Shown: positions 44,865 through 55,390 of the stretch, piece after piece
Layout: every line of letters begins with the position of its first letter
Position numbering within the stretch: the first letter of the stretch is position 1
From: Isoetes taiwanensis
Lineage: Eukaryota; Streptophyta; Lycopodiopsida; Isoetales; Isoetaceae
Assembly: GCA_021234155.1 (NCBI GenBank)
Contig: JAJEKV010000039.1
Location: 434,001 to 498,000, forward strand
Direction: 5' to 3'
Length of the DNA stretch: 64,000 bases
The notes under the pieces: model-generated
Seen by the model: the letters and a program-made list of their open reading frames with translations, nothing else
What the model was told of the DNA's origin: nothing
Database searches by the model: none
Program-made: the position numbers and the translations under genes

Positions 44865-44943
44865 CAAAAAGTAATTGCATGAAGCAAGACTCAAACTCAC
44901 AACCTTCTAGTTGCAAGACATACACTTATGTCAAGTGAGCTAC
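44865..44943 (-). mobile_element. tRNA-derived SINE head
   Basis: Minus strand: A box TAGCTCACTTG, an anticodon-arm-like stretch GTCTTGCAACTAG, then GTGAGTTTGAGTCTTGC resembling the T arm and B box. The sequence continues into a repetitive 3' body rather than a CCA-type acceptor. Confidence 0.55.
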
Positions 44944-45430
44944 CATTACTTCTTGAAGATAATTTCTTGCCTTTTCCATATGTATAGTGTTTCTAAGAGG
45001 TTTTGGAACATTCCAGAAGCTATATACATGTGTAATACTTGGCACAAACTCATCCCTTGGAGTGGCACGATCTTGACCATTGGTCTAGAAGTGAAGACCT
45101 ATCAGAGAAGGGGTCAATTAATGTCATCAAAATGTCACCACAACATTAGAAATTGTACATATGACCTTATCGGTGACATTTTCTACAGAAGTGATGCTAC
45201 AAGTACCACATTTTGTGTCACCTATAGCCTCACTCTTTGTGTCAACAATAGAATCAGTAACTTTGCCATGACCACCAGCATAGCTATTCTAGAGCTATAG
45301 AGACAAGATGGACAAAATGGCCTATGTGGGCATCTCCATAAACAGAAACATGCTACAAAATGGCCCATGTGGGCATCTCCATAAACAGAAAGATACTACA
45401 TGCTAACCTGCTATGCTCATGCTGATGTAT

Positions 45431-45514
45431 ATCTAAGAAGGGAGCTTATCCCCGAGATAAAAACCTCGCCCTTTCGGGTTTTAGAGGAAATCCTAAAGGT
45501 AAACCACCATCTAA
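45431..45514 (-). ncRNA. ENE-like RNA element, copy E (diverged)
   Basis: Core in sense: GGA, UUU, CCUC, UAAAA, CCC-GAAA-GGG, CGAGG, UUUUU, AU, CUC. The CCUC/GAGG stem and the tetraloop hairpin are kept, but the 5' U tract is shortened to three. The outer arms (UUAGAUGG and UUUACC against GGAUAAGC and CUUCUUAG) pair imperfectly with wobbles. Confidence 0.55.
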
Positions 45515-45894
45515 GAGACACTTACACAATTGAAAGGGAAAAAAGGACCCTCTTGCCTATAGGCCTTTTTGGGTTTACAAATAAGTTATAGAAGGAACTC
45601 CACAAGCAGGTGCAAGCTGCTGGCTATGAAGGAACATGTTTGAAAGCAGCACCTTCTTTTTTTTTTTTAATTGAAGGCTTTCTCATTTGTTTGAAAGCAG
45701 CACCTTCATCAACCAAATTGCAAACACGACCGTGTTCTCATGCAGGTGTTGAGGACTATTCAGGAACATGACCGAAAGCAACACCTTTGCAACCGATATT
45801 GTAAACATGCACGCGTCATCATGATGTATGAGCTATTCAAGAGCATCATCTTCACAATAGATATCGTACACGACCGCATAGTCCTGCAAAACAA

Positions 45895-46405
45895 AGGCAC
45901 GAGTAACACAAGGCCCCGGGCCCACTGGCACTAAAGGCAACCAAACGCAACCACCGTTGCCAATAACTCTCAATAGCCAATCAGGCTTGGCATTAGCAAT
46001 TCTGGCCCAAGTCCGTATGTCCCACTGCCGAAGGCCAAATCTTTCCCTAAAAAACTCCCACGGCGCCAGATGACCCTCCCAATACCAGTCACGGATGGAT
46101 GTTACCCCTGCAGCAATCCATCGGCGCTGAGTACCTGGGTGTAGGGAAGAGGCCAAGGGAGATGCAGAATCCAAGGGTACCCAGAGAAAGGGCGATGAGG
46201 CTACCATACACCTGCTAGGGTCCAATGAAAAGAGAACCTTGACCACCTTCCAGGCCTTCAGGAGACCCTTAAGAAAAGGCGAAGCATGAGGGAATGGCCG
46301 CAAATCCTCAAACAGAGCCCACGGCAACTGAGCCAGAGGTGCTGGCTTCCTAAACACAATAGAGTGGCGTTGTCTTCTCAAGTCAATCGCGTTTGGAAGT
46401 CGCAT
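45895..46405 (-). pseudogene. L1 ORF2 middle fragment, inverted half
   Basis: Minus-strand translation resembles the region between RT and zinc finger of plant L1 ORF2 (AGVTSIRDWYWEGHLAPWEFFRERFGL). The downstream part of the same ORF2 lies on the plus strand immediately to the right. This head-to-head arrangement is the hallmark of twin-primed L1 insertion. Confidence 0.6.
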
Positions 46406-47101
46406 AGTGGACTTGATGCATCTCAGTTTGTAGCATCGGCTTATGGGCTTCTAGCGCTTCAGGACACGTTGCCGCCTTCGATAAGTGGTCGCTTAAGCTT
46501 CCAGGGAGTAAGTGGCCCGCCATGTGGAAGTGGGCGTGGAATACATTGCCTCCTCCTAAAATCCGTACCCTTTTGTGGCAGACCTTGCACCGTAGCCTCA
46601 GGGTGAATGTCCGAGTCCACAGGTTCAAGCCTCAGGTAGCGGAAACATGCCCTTTATAAGGCGACGAGAGACCATTGAGCACTGCTTTGTCCTATGCACA
46701 GAGGTAGGGGCAGCTTGGTCCTGGGTGAGAGCCCTCTTTGGGTCTTCACTGTGCAGTCAACAGATTCTCTTGGGAGTCTTTCCTAGCAGTTGGGTAGTGG
46801 CCAGTTGGCAGGCGTTTCATTTATGCAGAGCTTGGCTTTTGTGGCTGATTTGGAAAAGACGGAGAGCGAAGGTCTTTCAGAATGCAGTGCTTAGCCCTTT
46901 TCGGTTGGTTCTGATCTTGAGGCATAAGTTGTGGCAGGCTTACCAAGTCTCAAGCTTGTCTGGCACAGTTAAGCGGGAAATTTGGTCGACATTCCTTCAG
47001 ATTGTGGATCATGATGGGCACTTCATTTCTTAGCACCACACTTATCATTGTTCTTGATCGCATTCTAGTGGTTTAATATATTCTTATATCCTTCAAAAAA
47101 C
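46406..47101 (+). pseudogene. L1 ORF2 C-terminal zinc finger and 3' end
   Basis: Frames include PPPKIRTLLWQTLHRSLRVN and ETIEHCFVLC, the zf-RVT type domain of plant L1 ORF2, then WLIWKRRRAKVFQ. One stop or frameshift separates the halves near 46660. The tail CCTTCAAAAAA ends at about 47101. CACGAC at 45867 and 47102 could be a short target duplication. Confidence 0.75.
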
Positions 47102-47130
47102 CACGACAGCCCAAGTCACATATCAACATA

Positions 47131-47248
47131 AGCCCCCAAGGCTCTATATCCATATATCAGCCATCAAAGCTTTAAAACCATAAATAAGCCATCAAGGCTC
47201 TATAACCATAAACCAACAGTTCCATATCAACATAAGCCACCAAGGTTC
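47131..47248 (-). repeat. Hairpin array of element E
   Basis: Four units of about 28 bp at 47131, 47159, 47187 and 47235. In sense they fold as AGCC-UUGAU-GGCU, with variants AACC-UUGGU-GGCU and AGCC-UUGG-GGGCU that keep pairing by wobble or compensation. The loop begins UUG as in element B. Confidence 0.75.
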
Positions 47249-47501
47249 CATAATCATAAATCAACAAATATAACAATAACCAAAGCAAGTCATACTGGCA
47301 AGGTCAAACAAGAAAACTAGAGAGAAAGGCTTATGTATCAGCAAAGAAGGGAAAAAAGAGGGAGGGTGGGGGGGAAGTGAGTTCTGAACAATTTTTGGAA
47401 TGGAGATGCCCACAGAAGCGTTGATGTCAAAAACCTATATGGTACACTACAAATAGGGCGAGAGCCTGGCAGTTGCTAACTGCCCGGGACATTTCTCCCC
47501 T

Positions 47502-47564
47502 AGCTCTAGAAGTCCATTTACCATCTACTCATTGTAAATGAAGGTAAATGTGACTTCTAGAGCT
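47502..47564. repeat. Palindrome preceding the element E promoter
   Basis: AGCTCTAGAAGTC (47502-47514) and its exact complement (47552-47564), with CATTTACC/GGTAAATG nested inside. It overlaps the edge of S. Confidence 0.8.
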
Positions 47565-48640
47565 ATAGAGACAAGATGGACAAAATGGCCCATGTGGGCA
47601 TCTCCATCAACAAAAATATGCTAACAGCAAGAGAATAGCATTATGGGGTCTTTAGCATAGTATCAATGGAACAAATTTTGAGACAATAGAAGGAGAGCAA
47701 GCTTGATACATTACAAACGAGCCTCGGAGACATAACAATGCATATGTTGATCTATATAGTATATATGAAGACTACTTACTCTATAATTCCAGGACATGGT
47801 TTTAACAATTTCACTAGAGAATTAACCAAACTTCATGGCTAATGGCAACCATAATAAAACTATTGCTAGCAAAAAAAGGTCCAGGCATAAAAAGGTTGGA
47901 AGACAATAAAGCAAAATGATGATATGGTTGGCAAAAATAAATTGAATAGACAAAACGATATAAGTCTAGGCTAACTGGTAGGATAAGCAAGCCTGTGCAA
48001 AGAGAAGGGATGCATGACAATGTATAGTAGAAGGTGCGAAAGAAATGACACGTAGGAGGTAATCTCCATGAAACCAATGTAGTTTTCTAAAGGTTGCTCA
48101 TGATAGCATGATGTTGCACTACATCATAATACCCCCAACCAATTATCCCACAAGTATCGAGTGATGGCTAGCACCAACCAAACAGGCAACCATAATTCGT
48201 AGCTAATCAAACACAACTATCTGCTAGCCATAAAGATTTGTGAAGAAAGCAAACAAGGGTGAGAAACTGTACTTTAGGTGCATTTCAAGGTGTAGGATGC
48301 ATCAACTGTAGAGGAGAAACATACAAAAGGTCCCACAATGTGGATATGAAAGATGTTGCAGGACAATACCATAGAAAGAAGGCAAATTATCAAGGAGGGT
48401 ATCAATACAGGTCCAGCAACCATAGACTTGAACAAATATAAAGAGAAATAGTTAGTGTGTCAGAGCTAGGAGAAGTAGGTGATGCATAAGAATGATTTTA
48501 ATGAAGGCACACATAGAAAGTTAATCTAACATCAACATAGCTTCTCCAATGGGCTATTCATGATGGAAGCACATATTGAACCTCATCCTCATATTGCCTA
48601 GATACTAATGGCAACCAATATCCAACAAGTTCCAAATATG

Positions 48641-49167
48641 GTTTTAACCACTTACTAGAGATATAAAGGCAACCATAAGTCAAGGCTCATCAATCAATCT
48701 ATTCGCTAGTTAATAAATAATTCCAGAAAAGGATCATGCGAATAAGGGAGAGAAAGCATTTCAAAGTGTTCAGGATGGAAGAGTTGAAAGAACGAACAAA
48801 AATCACATATTGGACTCGAGCAACATGCAAACCAAGAGAGCATGTGTGATTCTACGATGATGATTTAAGATTACCTTAGAGAAGCCATTACTAAGCCAAT
48901 AACATAGTTTTAACCACTTACTAGAGATATAAAGGCAACCATAAGTCAAGGCTCATCAATCAATATATTCGCTAGTTAATAAAGAATTCCAGAAAAGGAG
49001 CATGCGAATAAGGGAGAGAAAGCATTTCAAAGTGTTCAGGATGGAAGAGTTGAAAGAACGAACAAAAATCACATATTGGACTCAAGCAACATGCAAACCA
49101 AGAGAGCATGTGTGATTCTACGATGGTAATTTAAGATTACCTTAGAAAAGCCATTACTAAGCCAATA
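48641..49167. repeat. Two-copy ~266-bp tandem duplication
   Basis: GTTTTAACCACTTACTAGAG begins at 48641 and 48907. The copies are nearly identical to CCATTACTAAGCCAATA. Confidence 0.9.
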
Positions 49168-51674
49168 ATTTTAAGATTACCTTAGAAATGCCATTACAAA
49201 GGGTACACAATTAACAAGTGTAAGATAAAACAAACCATAATTTGTTAATGAACTTTGCCAAAAAGCACGAAAAATTGAAAACAAGGAAGACATAATTGCA
49301 ACTTTGACCCACATGATAGTTCTTTTCACAATGCGTGCCAAAATATTTGGCTATAGAATAAACCATATATTCTTGAAAAAATTGTCCAGAAACAAGGGTT
49401 ACAAGGAGTCGTAAAAAGAAAACAGCAATGGGTTACAAGGAGTCTTAGTAAGTATACATCAATGCATATTGAGTTAAAAGATGTAAAAGACAACTACAGC
49501 TATTGCATCATGAGACAACTCAATATAATTGTACACAGCTATTGTACATCATGACAATTGTACCACAATGTCTCATGACCTTGAAGAAAGCAAATATATT
49601 ACAACTTCCAACCAAGGATAAAAATGCATATAACAAGGAAAGATTATAACCGCATGGAAAGGCAAATGAATTATACAACAAAGGACTTGATACATCTATG
49701 AGGCACATATGTGAGTACCAGCATTTCAACTGATCATAGTTAGTTTATATAGCTAGATTATATGGAACATTAACTGTCTAATAAAATCTACAACATGGGA
49801 GTACATCACTTATGGTTGTAGGGGTGAGCATGTCAAAGTGACCATATAGTTAATATGAAACATGAAACGTTAACAGATTAAAATGATCAATGCAAATGCC
49901 AGGAAGTGGTAAAACTATATGCTTCGCAAAAGTGTAAAATAAGGAAATGTCAAAAAGGCAAACAACTTGTGTATTCAAGAAACATAACTTTATGGACTCA
50001 AAAAACATAAACAAAAATTTATGGATTTGTATATAAATGTTTAACTTTGGCCAAAATTATGGCAGATAAGACAAATAGATGGCATAAAGACTACATTATC
50101 AATAGCTAAAGTGATAATTTTAATATTAGATAACTTTTAAGGAAGACATCTCTACGGTTAAGAGAGCTAAAATTATTCCAAAGGAAAAAGGATTAGCCTA
50201 ATATTTAAAGGGAAATGATAGGCATCAAAGGGACATGACTGTTACACCAACGACAGCTTTCTGCCTAAAGACGATCCAACCATTGCTTATCTCATACAGC
50301 TAAGTTGTGCATAGCTAGTGATTTTGTTCTGTTGCAGATTGCCTTGTCTAATTTGCACAAGATTTCTCACATGAGCAACACATATTCTAAATTGTGTCTA
50401 GGCCATGTTCTAGAGTAGAAGACCTTCATTTGCATTAATTAGTGAAATAATATTGATGATTCTATCATGAAGCATTTGATGTAAAGGAACAGCTCTAGAT
50501 GTATAAAATTTGTTGAAAGAAACAACTAGCACCTTACCAGGTCCAATGCGCAGAATGGCAGCAAAAGCAAAGGCAACATCGTTGTCAAGGCAAGCATAAG
50601 GCTACCAATTAAACCTCGCAACAAGCCGCTCGCAAGCAATTCTAGAACTCCCGTCTGAACAGCCTCGACACACCTCACTGAGCAAATAGAGTCTTCTGCA
50701 CCCGCAAAATTAGACAAGCAACTAGACATGGAGAAATAGAACATCTCTTGCACTGATCGCTTTCAAATTGCATAGGTTGAATGCTGTTAGACTAGATCTA
50801 ACATTACCAACTCCAGACAGATCTGTCCACAATATCGAAAAGACTGGACATCATAGTTCAACATCGGGGGAAACTTAGTACAACTCGATATAGAGATTGT
50901 TGAGATGGCCACAACATCCAACAACATTTGCAGGGACAGAATCAACGCCTGGAGAAGGGAAATTCTACTCAAAACAGTAGCACGGCCTCCGGGCTTTGAA
51001 GGTTGGAAGAAGGTTCCTTCCATCAGGATGTGACGTCCCCTACTTCTACGATGCTCCCATCGTATTGGAAGGCGGAGTTCATCCCCCTGGCAGCCAAACT
51101 GACAGAGGCCATCCACCTGACACCAGTCCTTTGACGAGGGATCGATGAGGAAGAATGGATGGGTCATTTGTCCCGTATTCCCTTGGGACCATCCTAGTTG
51201 CGGAAGCGTGAGTAAACATAAGTACATGACATCAAATGTAAACAGAGTCATCTCGAAGGGTGACTATACCATATCATACATGTAATAACACATCTACAAT
51301 ATCATCATCACATGGGGAATCCTACCCAGTGGCTTAGACATCAGGGTATGGACTGACGGCTTGGGCTTCCAGAAGTCATTGCAGACGGAGTTCATAAGAA
51401 TGGACTGGGCTGGCATAGGAACATGGCTGTTGGGTAGGCCGCTCCATCTGCCCCTCCCGTGCACACTTTGCAGAATAGGTTGAAGAGTTTAGGGACTAGA
51501 CCGTAGCCTGCCGGGTACGTAGCCAGAGGGGCTACTGCTGGGTTGCATCTCCCCAGTCCCGATGAGGCAGGAGTAGAGTTGCCTCCCCTCCAGAGGCATG
51601 CATGTCCATCACAGGCAGCTAGAGGGCCACTGCTCGTATTCGACTTGAACCCCATTGAAGGTGACGCATCATCT

Positions 51675-51742
51675 AAGAGGTGTCGAACTCATGCCTTGCC
51701 CACACGCAGTGGCAAACCATTAAGCCTAGTCGGCTAAGATCC
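51675..51742 (-). mobile_element. Possible tRNA-derived SINE head
   Basis: Minus strand: A box-like TAGCCGACTAGG, an anticodon-arm-like stem around CTGCGTG, and B box-like AGTTCGACACC 47 bases from the A box. One B-box mismatch and no acceptor stem. Confidence 0.35.
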
Positions 51743-53238
51743 CCGGTAGGCTTTACACACCAGAGGGATCAATCAGTGATGGGACAAGTCCCCCTTATTC
51801 CACCGGTCTAGCCCCGCCACTCACAACCAGGCGGGCTCTTGTACATGGGCCGCATTAATTGGGAATTAATGAGGTTATCTAGGATCATCTGCTACTGAAG
51901 GTTTCAGGGTCTCTACCCCCTTCCCATATACATAGGAGAGCATAGAATGGAGGGTCATCATCATTAAAGAACTGAAATACTGAATAAGATCTAATCTATC
52001 TTACCTAAACATACATGGTTAGGTTCCTTCATTACGGCTGGTGATCTTAGAATCTACAAGGCTGCTAAGACTGATCTAACATACTATTCTAGCTCATTGC
52101 CGGGGTAAGAGTCGGCTTTGCACAACAGAATCGCAGGTTACCTGATCCTTGGCTTGTTCCAGCTCCCGGAATCGCGTCCATGCCTTCGTTCTTGCTGAAG
52201 ACAGCTGCTCCTGAGGGAACTATTGTGCAAATGCAGCTCGGCGGTGTCTGGCAATGCCGAATAGCAGCTTGCCTTGGCCAGAATGGCTCAAGAAAGCCAA
52301 AATGCGAAAATGGGAAATGTTTAGGGTTTCCTCTTTTGTTCCTTATACATGAACTTTTAGGGTTAACAAGGTTTAAAATGAAACGCACTTATTTAAGAAG
52401 TGCGTTTGAAAGATTCCTTTATAAAAATTGAAAACTTGAAAAAAACAGACAAAACAGGGAGCAAAATAGATTGTTGAGCAATTAGCATTTGGAACACCCC
52501 AAAAATAGTAACATTTTTGAAGCCTTTTCATTTTTAAAAGAGGGCAAAAAAAAATATATAAGTACTAATAAAATCAAACATATGAAGGACAAAGAGTGTG
52601 AAATCATGGAGCAAGCAAAATGGACACGTCACTTTTCAGCGCCAATTTTCTTGAATTATTTGTCTCATATGATTCAAACATTTTCTTGATCTTGCCTACC
52701 CGAGAAATTTCCTTTTGATCCAAATTTGATCTAATCATCTTGCTGGCCCTGTAGAGGCCCAGCAACCATCCTCTTCATCACCTGATTTCCTTTGTATGGA
52801 TACCAAATTCTTTACAATCTTGAAGCAGGAAGACAGAATTTCGTGTGGTTTCCTCTCTGGAGCTCATTCCACTCTTTGGGAATCGCTAGTTCTCCATCAA
52901 AACTTTCCTGATTCCCTTTTTGTTCCAGAATACACTACTACAACACACACAGAAGAATTAGAGTCTGAGATCATAGAATCTTGGGTACTAGAATTCACAG
53001 GCAAAAGAAATATCTCAGCAACAACAATCTTTCAGGTTTACTGTGAATGGACAGACAAAAAAATTCAAGTAAAGATTTACTCAGACTGATGCAATCAAAG
53101 GATGCTCTCAAGGTATTTTGGCAGATTTATGGTTATCCTTTCCTTCTTAGTTATTAGATAGATTATTCTCCTGCTCTGTTCTTCTCTACCTTTCCTACTT
53201 TCAGCCTCTCGTTTTTGAATTTTTTCTTTCGATCATTA

Positions 53239-54804
53239 ATGGCGGTATTTTCCAAAAAAAAAAATAATACATCCTCCATTGACTCATCTGCCCTAAACCC
53301 TTTTTCCCTCTCTTTCATTCACAACTTCATGCTCCTCCCTTCAGCTGCCAGAGACGATCTTCTTGCCCAGTTAAGTATTCTCCACCGTGATCCTTCAAAA
53401 TTCATTAAATTTGGAGACTTCTCTAACTCTGGTCCTGAGGTAACAGAAATGCATCACTACAGTCATTTCGCTCCAAATTGGGATACTCTAGCTCTGGACC
53501 AAAGAGGATCCCAAACATTGCCAATTCTGGATGCCAATGGTGTGCCAGTCCCCCTGTTTCCAAGGCCGAGAACCCCAATTATCTCTGATGAGCAATTGGC
53601 TTCTGAATTCGAGTACCAACAATCCAGGGCACCTACCAATATCCAGCTCTTCAGAGGTATTCAGCTTAACTCACCTGTGGTTGCCTCTAAGATTGAATCT
53701 TTGTCTAAAATTGCTGTTATAGTCAAAGTAGACTCGACTGGCTTAAAAATTGAAAAACTTTGGGATCATCTTCTTAGACTTCACAAAGGCATTGTAATTA
53801 ACTCGATCTACTGGCTACAATATCCCTACATTCTGGTTGAATGTGGCTGCACAAGGACCTCAAACTTCTTGCTCAAGCTTGGCTTTTCCACTATTGAAAC
53901 TTTTCATTTATCTTTTCTTAAATGGAATGCCAGATTACCTCTCAATGAATTCAACAAATTTCATGTTGCCTCAGTTACCATGAGTGAGCTCAGCCCTATT
54001 TACTGGAATGAAGATTGTTTTTCCACAATCTTCAACACAATTGGAACCTACTTGACTACTGAGTACTACCCTTACAAACCTCCCAAGTGCTTTGTCCAGC
54101 TTGACACCACCAAGAACATCCCCTCTGAACTACCCTTCCTGGACTACTTTGGGAATAAATCTATCTTGCAGCTCAGATGGGCAGGTCTACCAAACTTTTG
54201 CCAAAATTGTAACCTGAGACATCCTAATGGCAGTGAATGTCCTTATCAAAATGGTAACAGGGATCCAAATGCACCAAAAAAAGCAGATGGAGTGACTTCC
54301 ATGCCTATCAATCATGGAATTGCAGTCATTTCATACAGTGACAACTCAAGCATCTGTCATAAGGACCTGGAAACTATGGGTTCTTATAACAATTCCAAAC
54401 CTCAATATGAGTGGAAAAAAATCAATGGCAGTACAAGAAGGATCCAAAAGCAGAGGGAAGCAAGAAAACAACTACAACAAAATTCTGCTAGCTCCTCCAG
54501 GTCTCATCTCACCAACAGCACAACTCTCCCATTTAAACCAGTTGGAATTAAGGTTTTGAACAAAGGTATCTTCATCAAAGACAACCCTACATCAGATGGA
54601 TTGAAAAAGGAGACTGTGCAAATTGAGCAAATTGATCGAGTTCATAACAAAGCTACTGAGCTACCTCAATTTCCTGTAATCAGTGAGGCAAACATTGATC
54701 ATAATATAAACTTACTAAACAGGAAAGGTAAAGCTCCTGCATTGCCAAAAAAGATTGATTTGCACAAAACTTTATCAAGCATTATTCAGGACTCCAGGCA
54801 TTAG
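53239..54804 (+). CDS. L1 ORF1 protein, N-terminal part (DUF4283 and zinc knuckle)
   Basis: It starts at the first ATG (53239) and runs 521 codons. Residues about 110-310 have the DUF4283-type layout of plant L1 ORF1 proteins (VVIV-like strand, then a hydrophobic RRM-like fold), followed by a zinc knuckle C321-x2-C324-x3-H328-x5-C334 and a Lys/Gln-rich tail. It would bind LINE RNA and form the ribonucleoprotein with ORF2. The stop TAG is the first three bases of the MITE, so the protein is truncated by that insertion rather than by a point mutation. Confidence 0.85.
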   Translation: MAVFSKKKNNTSSIDSSALNPFSLSFIHNFMLLPSAARDDLLAQLSILHRDPSKFIKFGDFSNSGPEVTEMHHYSHFAPNWDTLALDQRGSQTLPILDANGVPVPLFPRPRTPIISDEQLASEFEYQQSRAPTNIQLFRGIQLNSPVVASKIESLSKIAVIVKVDSTGLKIEKLWDHLLRLHKGIVINSIYWLQYPYILVECGCTRTSNFLLKLGFSTIETFHLSFLKWNARLPLNEFNKFHVASVTMSELSPIYWNEDCFSTIFNTIGTYLTTEYYPYKPPKCFVQLDTTKNIPSELPFLDYFGNKSILQLRWAGLPNFCQNCNLRHPNGSECPYQNGNRDPNAPKKADGVTSMPINHGIAVISYSDNSSICHKDLETMGSYNNSKPQYEWKKINGSTRRIQKQREARKQLQQNSASSSRSHLTNSTTLPFKPVGIKVLNKGIFIKDNPTSDGLKKETVQIEQIDRVHNKATELPQFPVISEANIDHNINLLNRKGKAPALPKKIDLHKTLSSIIQDSRH

Positions 54805-55390
54805 AGGTAATTTGAGATCTCCTTTTGTCCCCATAAGAATCCTCCAATAGAATGAGTACTCTACATCAAACTGCAATTAATGCAGCATTAACAACTTCAT
54901 CTACATCAAACTGCAATTAATGCAGCATTAACAACTTCATTGCTGTCATTTTTTCCCTATAACTTTTGATCTACTCATGAAAATGCTGCGGCGTTTGTTG
55001 CATTAGATGCAGAATGAAAAGATCTTTCAAGTGATATATGGTTATGATGTATTTCAATACAAGCCATATGTGTTAACCTTAAAAAATATGGTTTTTTGCT
55101 CTTTTCTTATATATTTACATCCCAAAAGATATAACAATGGGTTGTCATTAGAAAGATCTTGAGGAGACGAATCCATTGCCACAAATAGTGTTCGAATCGG
55201 AGTTTTTGATCAAAAGTTATAGTAGAAAGATGACACTGCAAAAGTTAGTTAGAACTGCATTAATTACTGCTGCCACATAATACTGGAATAAAATACACTG
55301 GAGCTCTTCTCTTATTGGACAGTTTAAAAATCTGATGTGGCTTTTTAAGCATCCCTTAATGGGACAAAATGAGATCTCAAATTACCTCTA
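54802..55390. mobile_element. 589-bp MITE inserted in L1 ORF1
   Basis: Terminal inverted repeats of about 30 bp with a single mismatch: TAGAGGTAATTTGAGATCTC at 54802-54821 and its complement at 55371-55390, continuing into TTTTGTCCC/GGGACAAAA. TA at each end could be the target duplication, which would fit a Tc1/mariner-type origin. It is non-coding. A 40-bp internal tandem duplication lies at 54861-54940. Confidence 0.85.

Larger units (their letters stand above)
45288..47607 (-). mobile_element. Non-coding ENE element E, interrupted by an L1
   Basis: It is bounded by 52-bp direct repeats S (45288-45339 and 47556-47607) that differ at one base. Minus-strand order: S, palindrome (47502-47564), a weak TATA-like CTATTTGTAG (about 47446-47455), leader, hairpin array (47131-47248), L1 insertion (45895-47101), spacer, ENE (45431-45514), tandem GGAGATGCCCAC words, S. 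The layout equals that of element B although the sequence is unrelated outside the ENE core. Confidence 0.6.
47608..52435. other. Unassigned repetitive tract
   Basis: No gene is supported. 50.8-52.2 kb is more G+C-rich than its surroundings. On the minus strand, 51251-50787 includes PGGRATVLSRISLLQALILS, which loosely resembles the (L)AGR-x-x-L-L block after the RT of plant LINE ORF2; I regard it as a possible LINE remnant only. Confidence 0.4.

Noticed and set aside
44865-44943. tRNA-like sequence considered as a functional tRNA gene
   Set aside because: No acceptor stem closes and the sequence runs into a repetitive body, so a SINE head is the better reading.
6660-45514. Repeated peptide-like words (for example LENPKGRGFL) in short frames at several loci
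   Set aside because: They are translations of the ENE core, whose pairing pattern explains the conservation. Reading frames differ and no surrounding coding signal exists.
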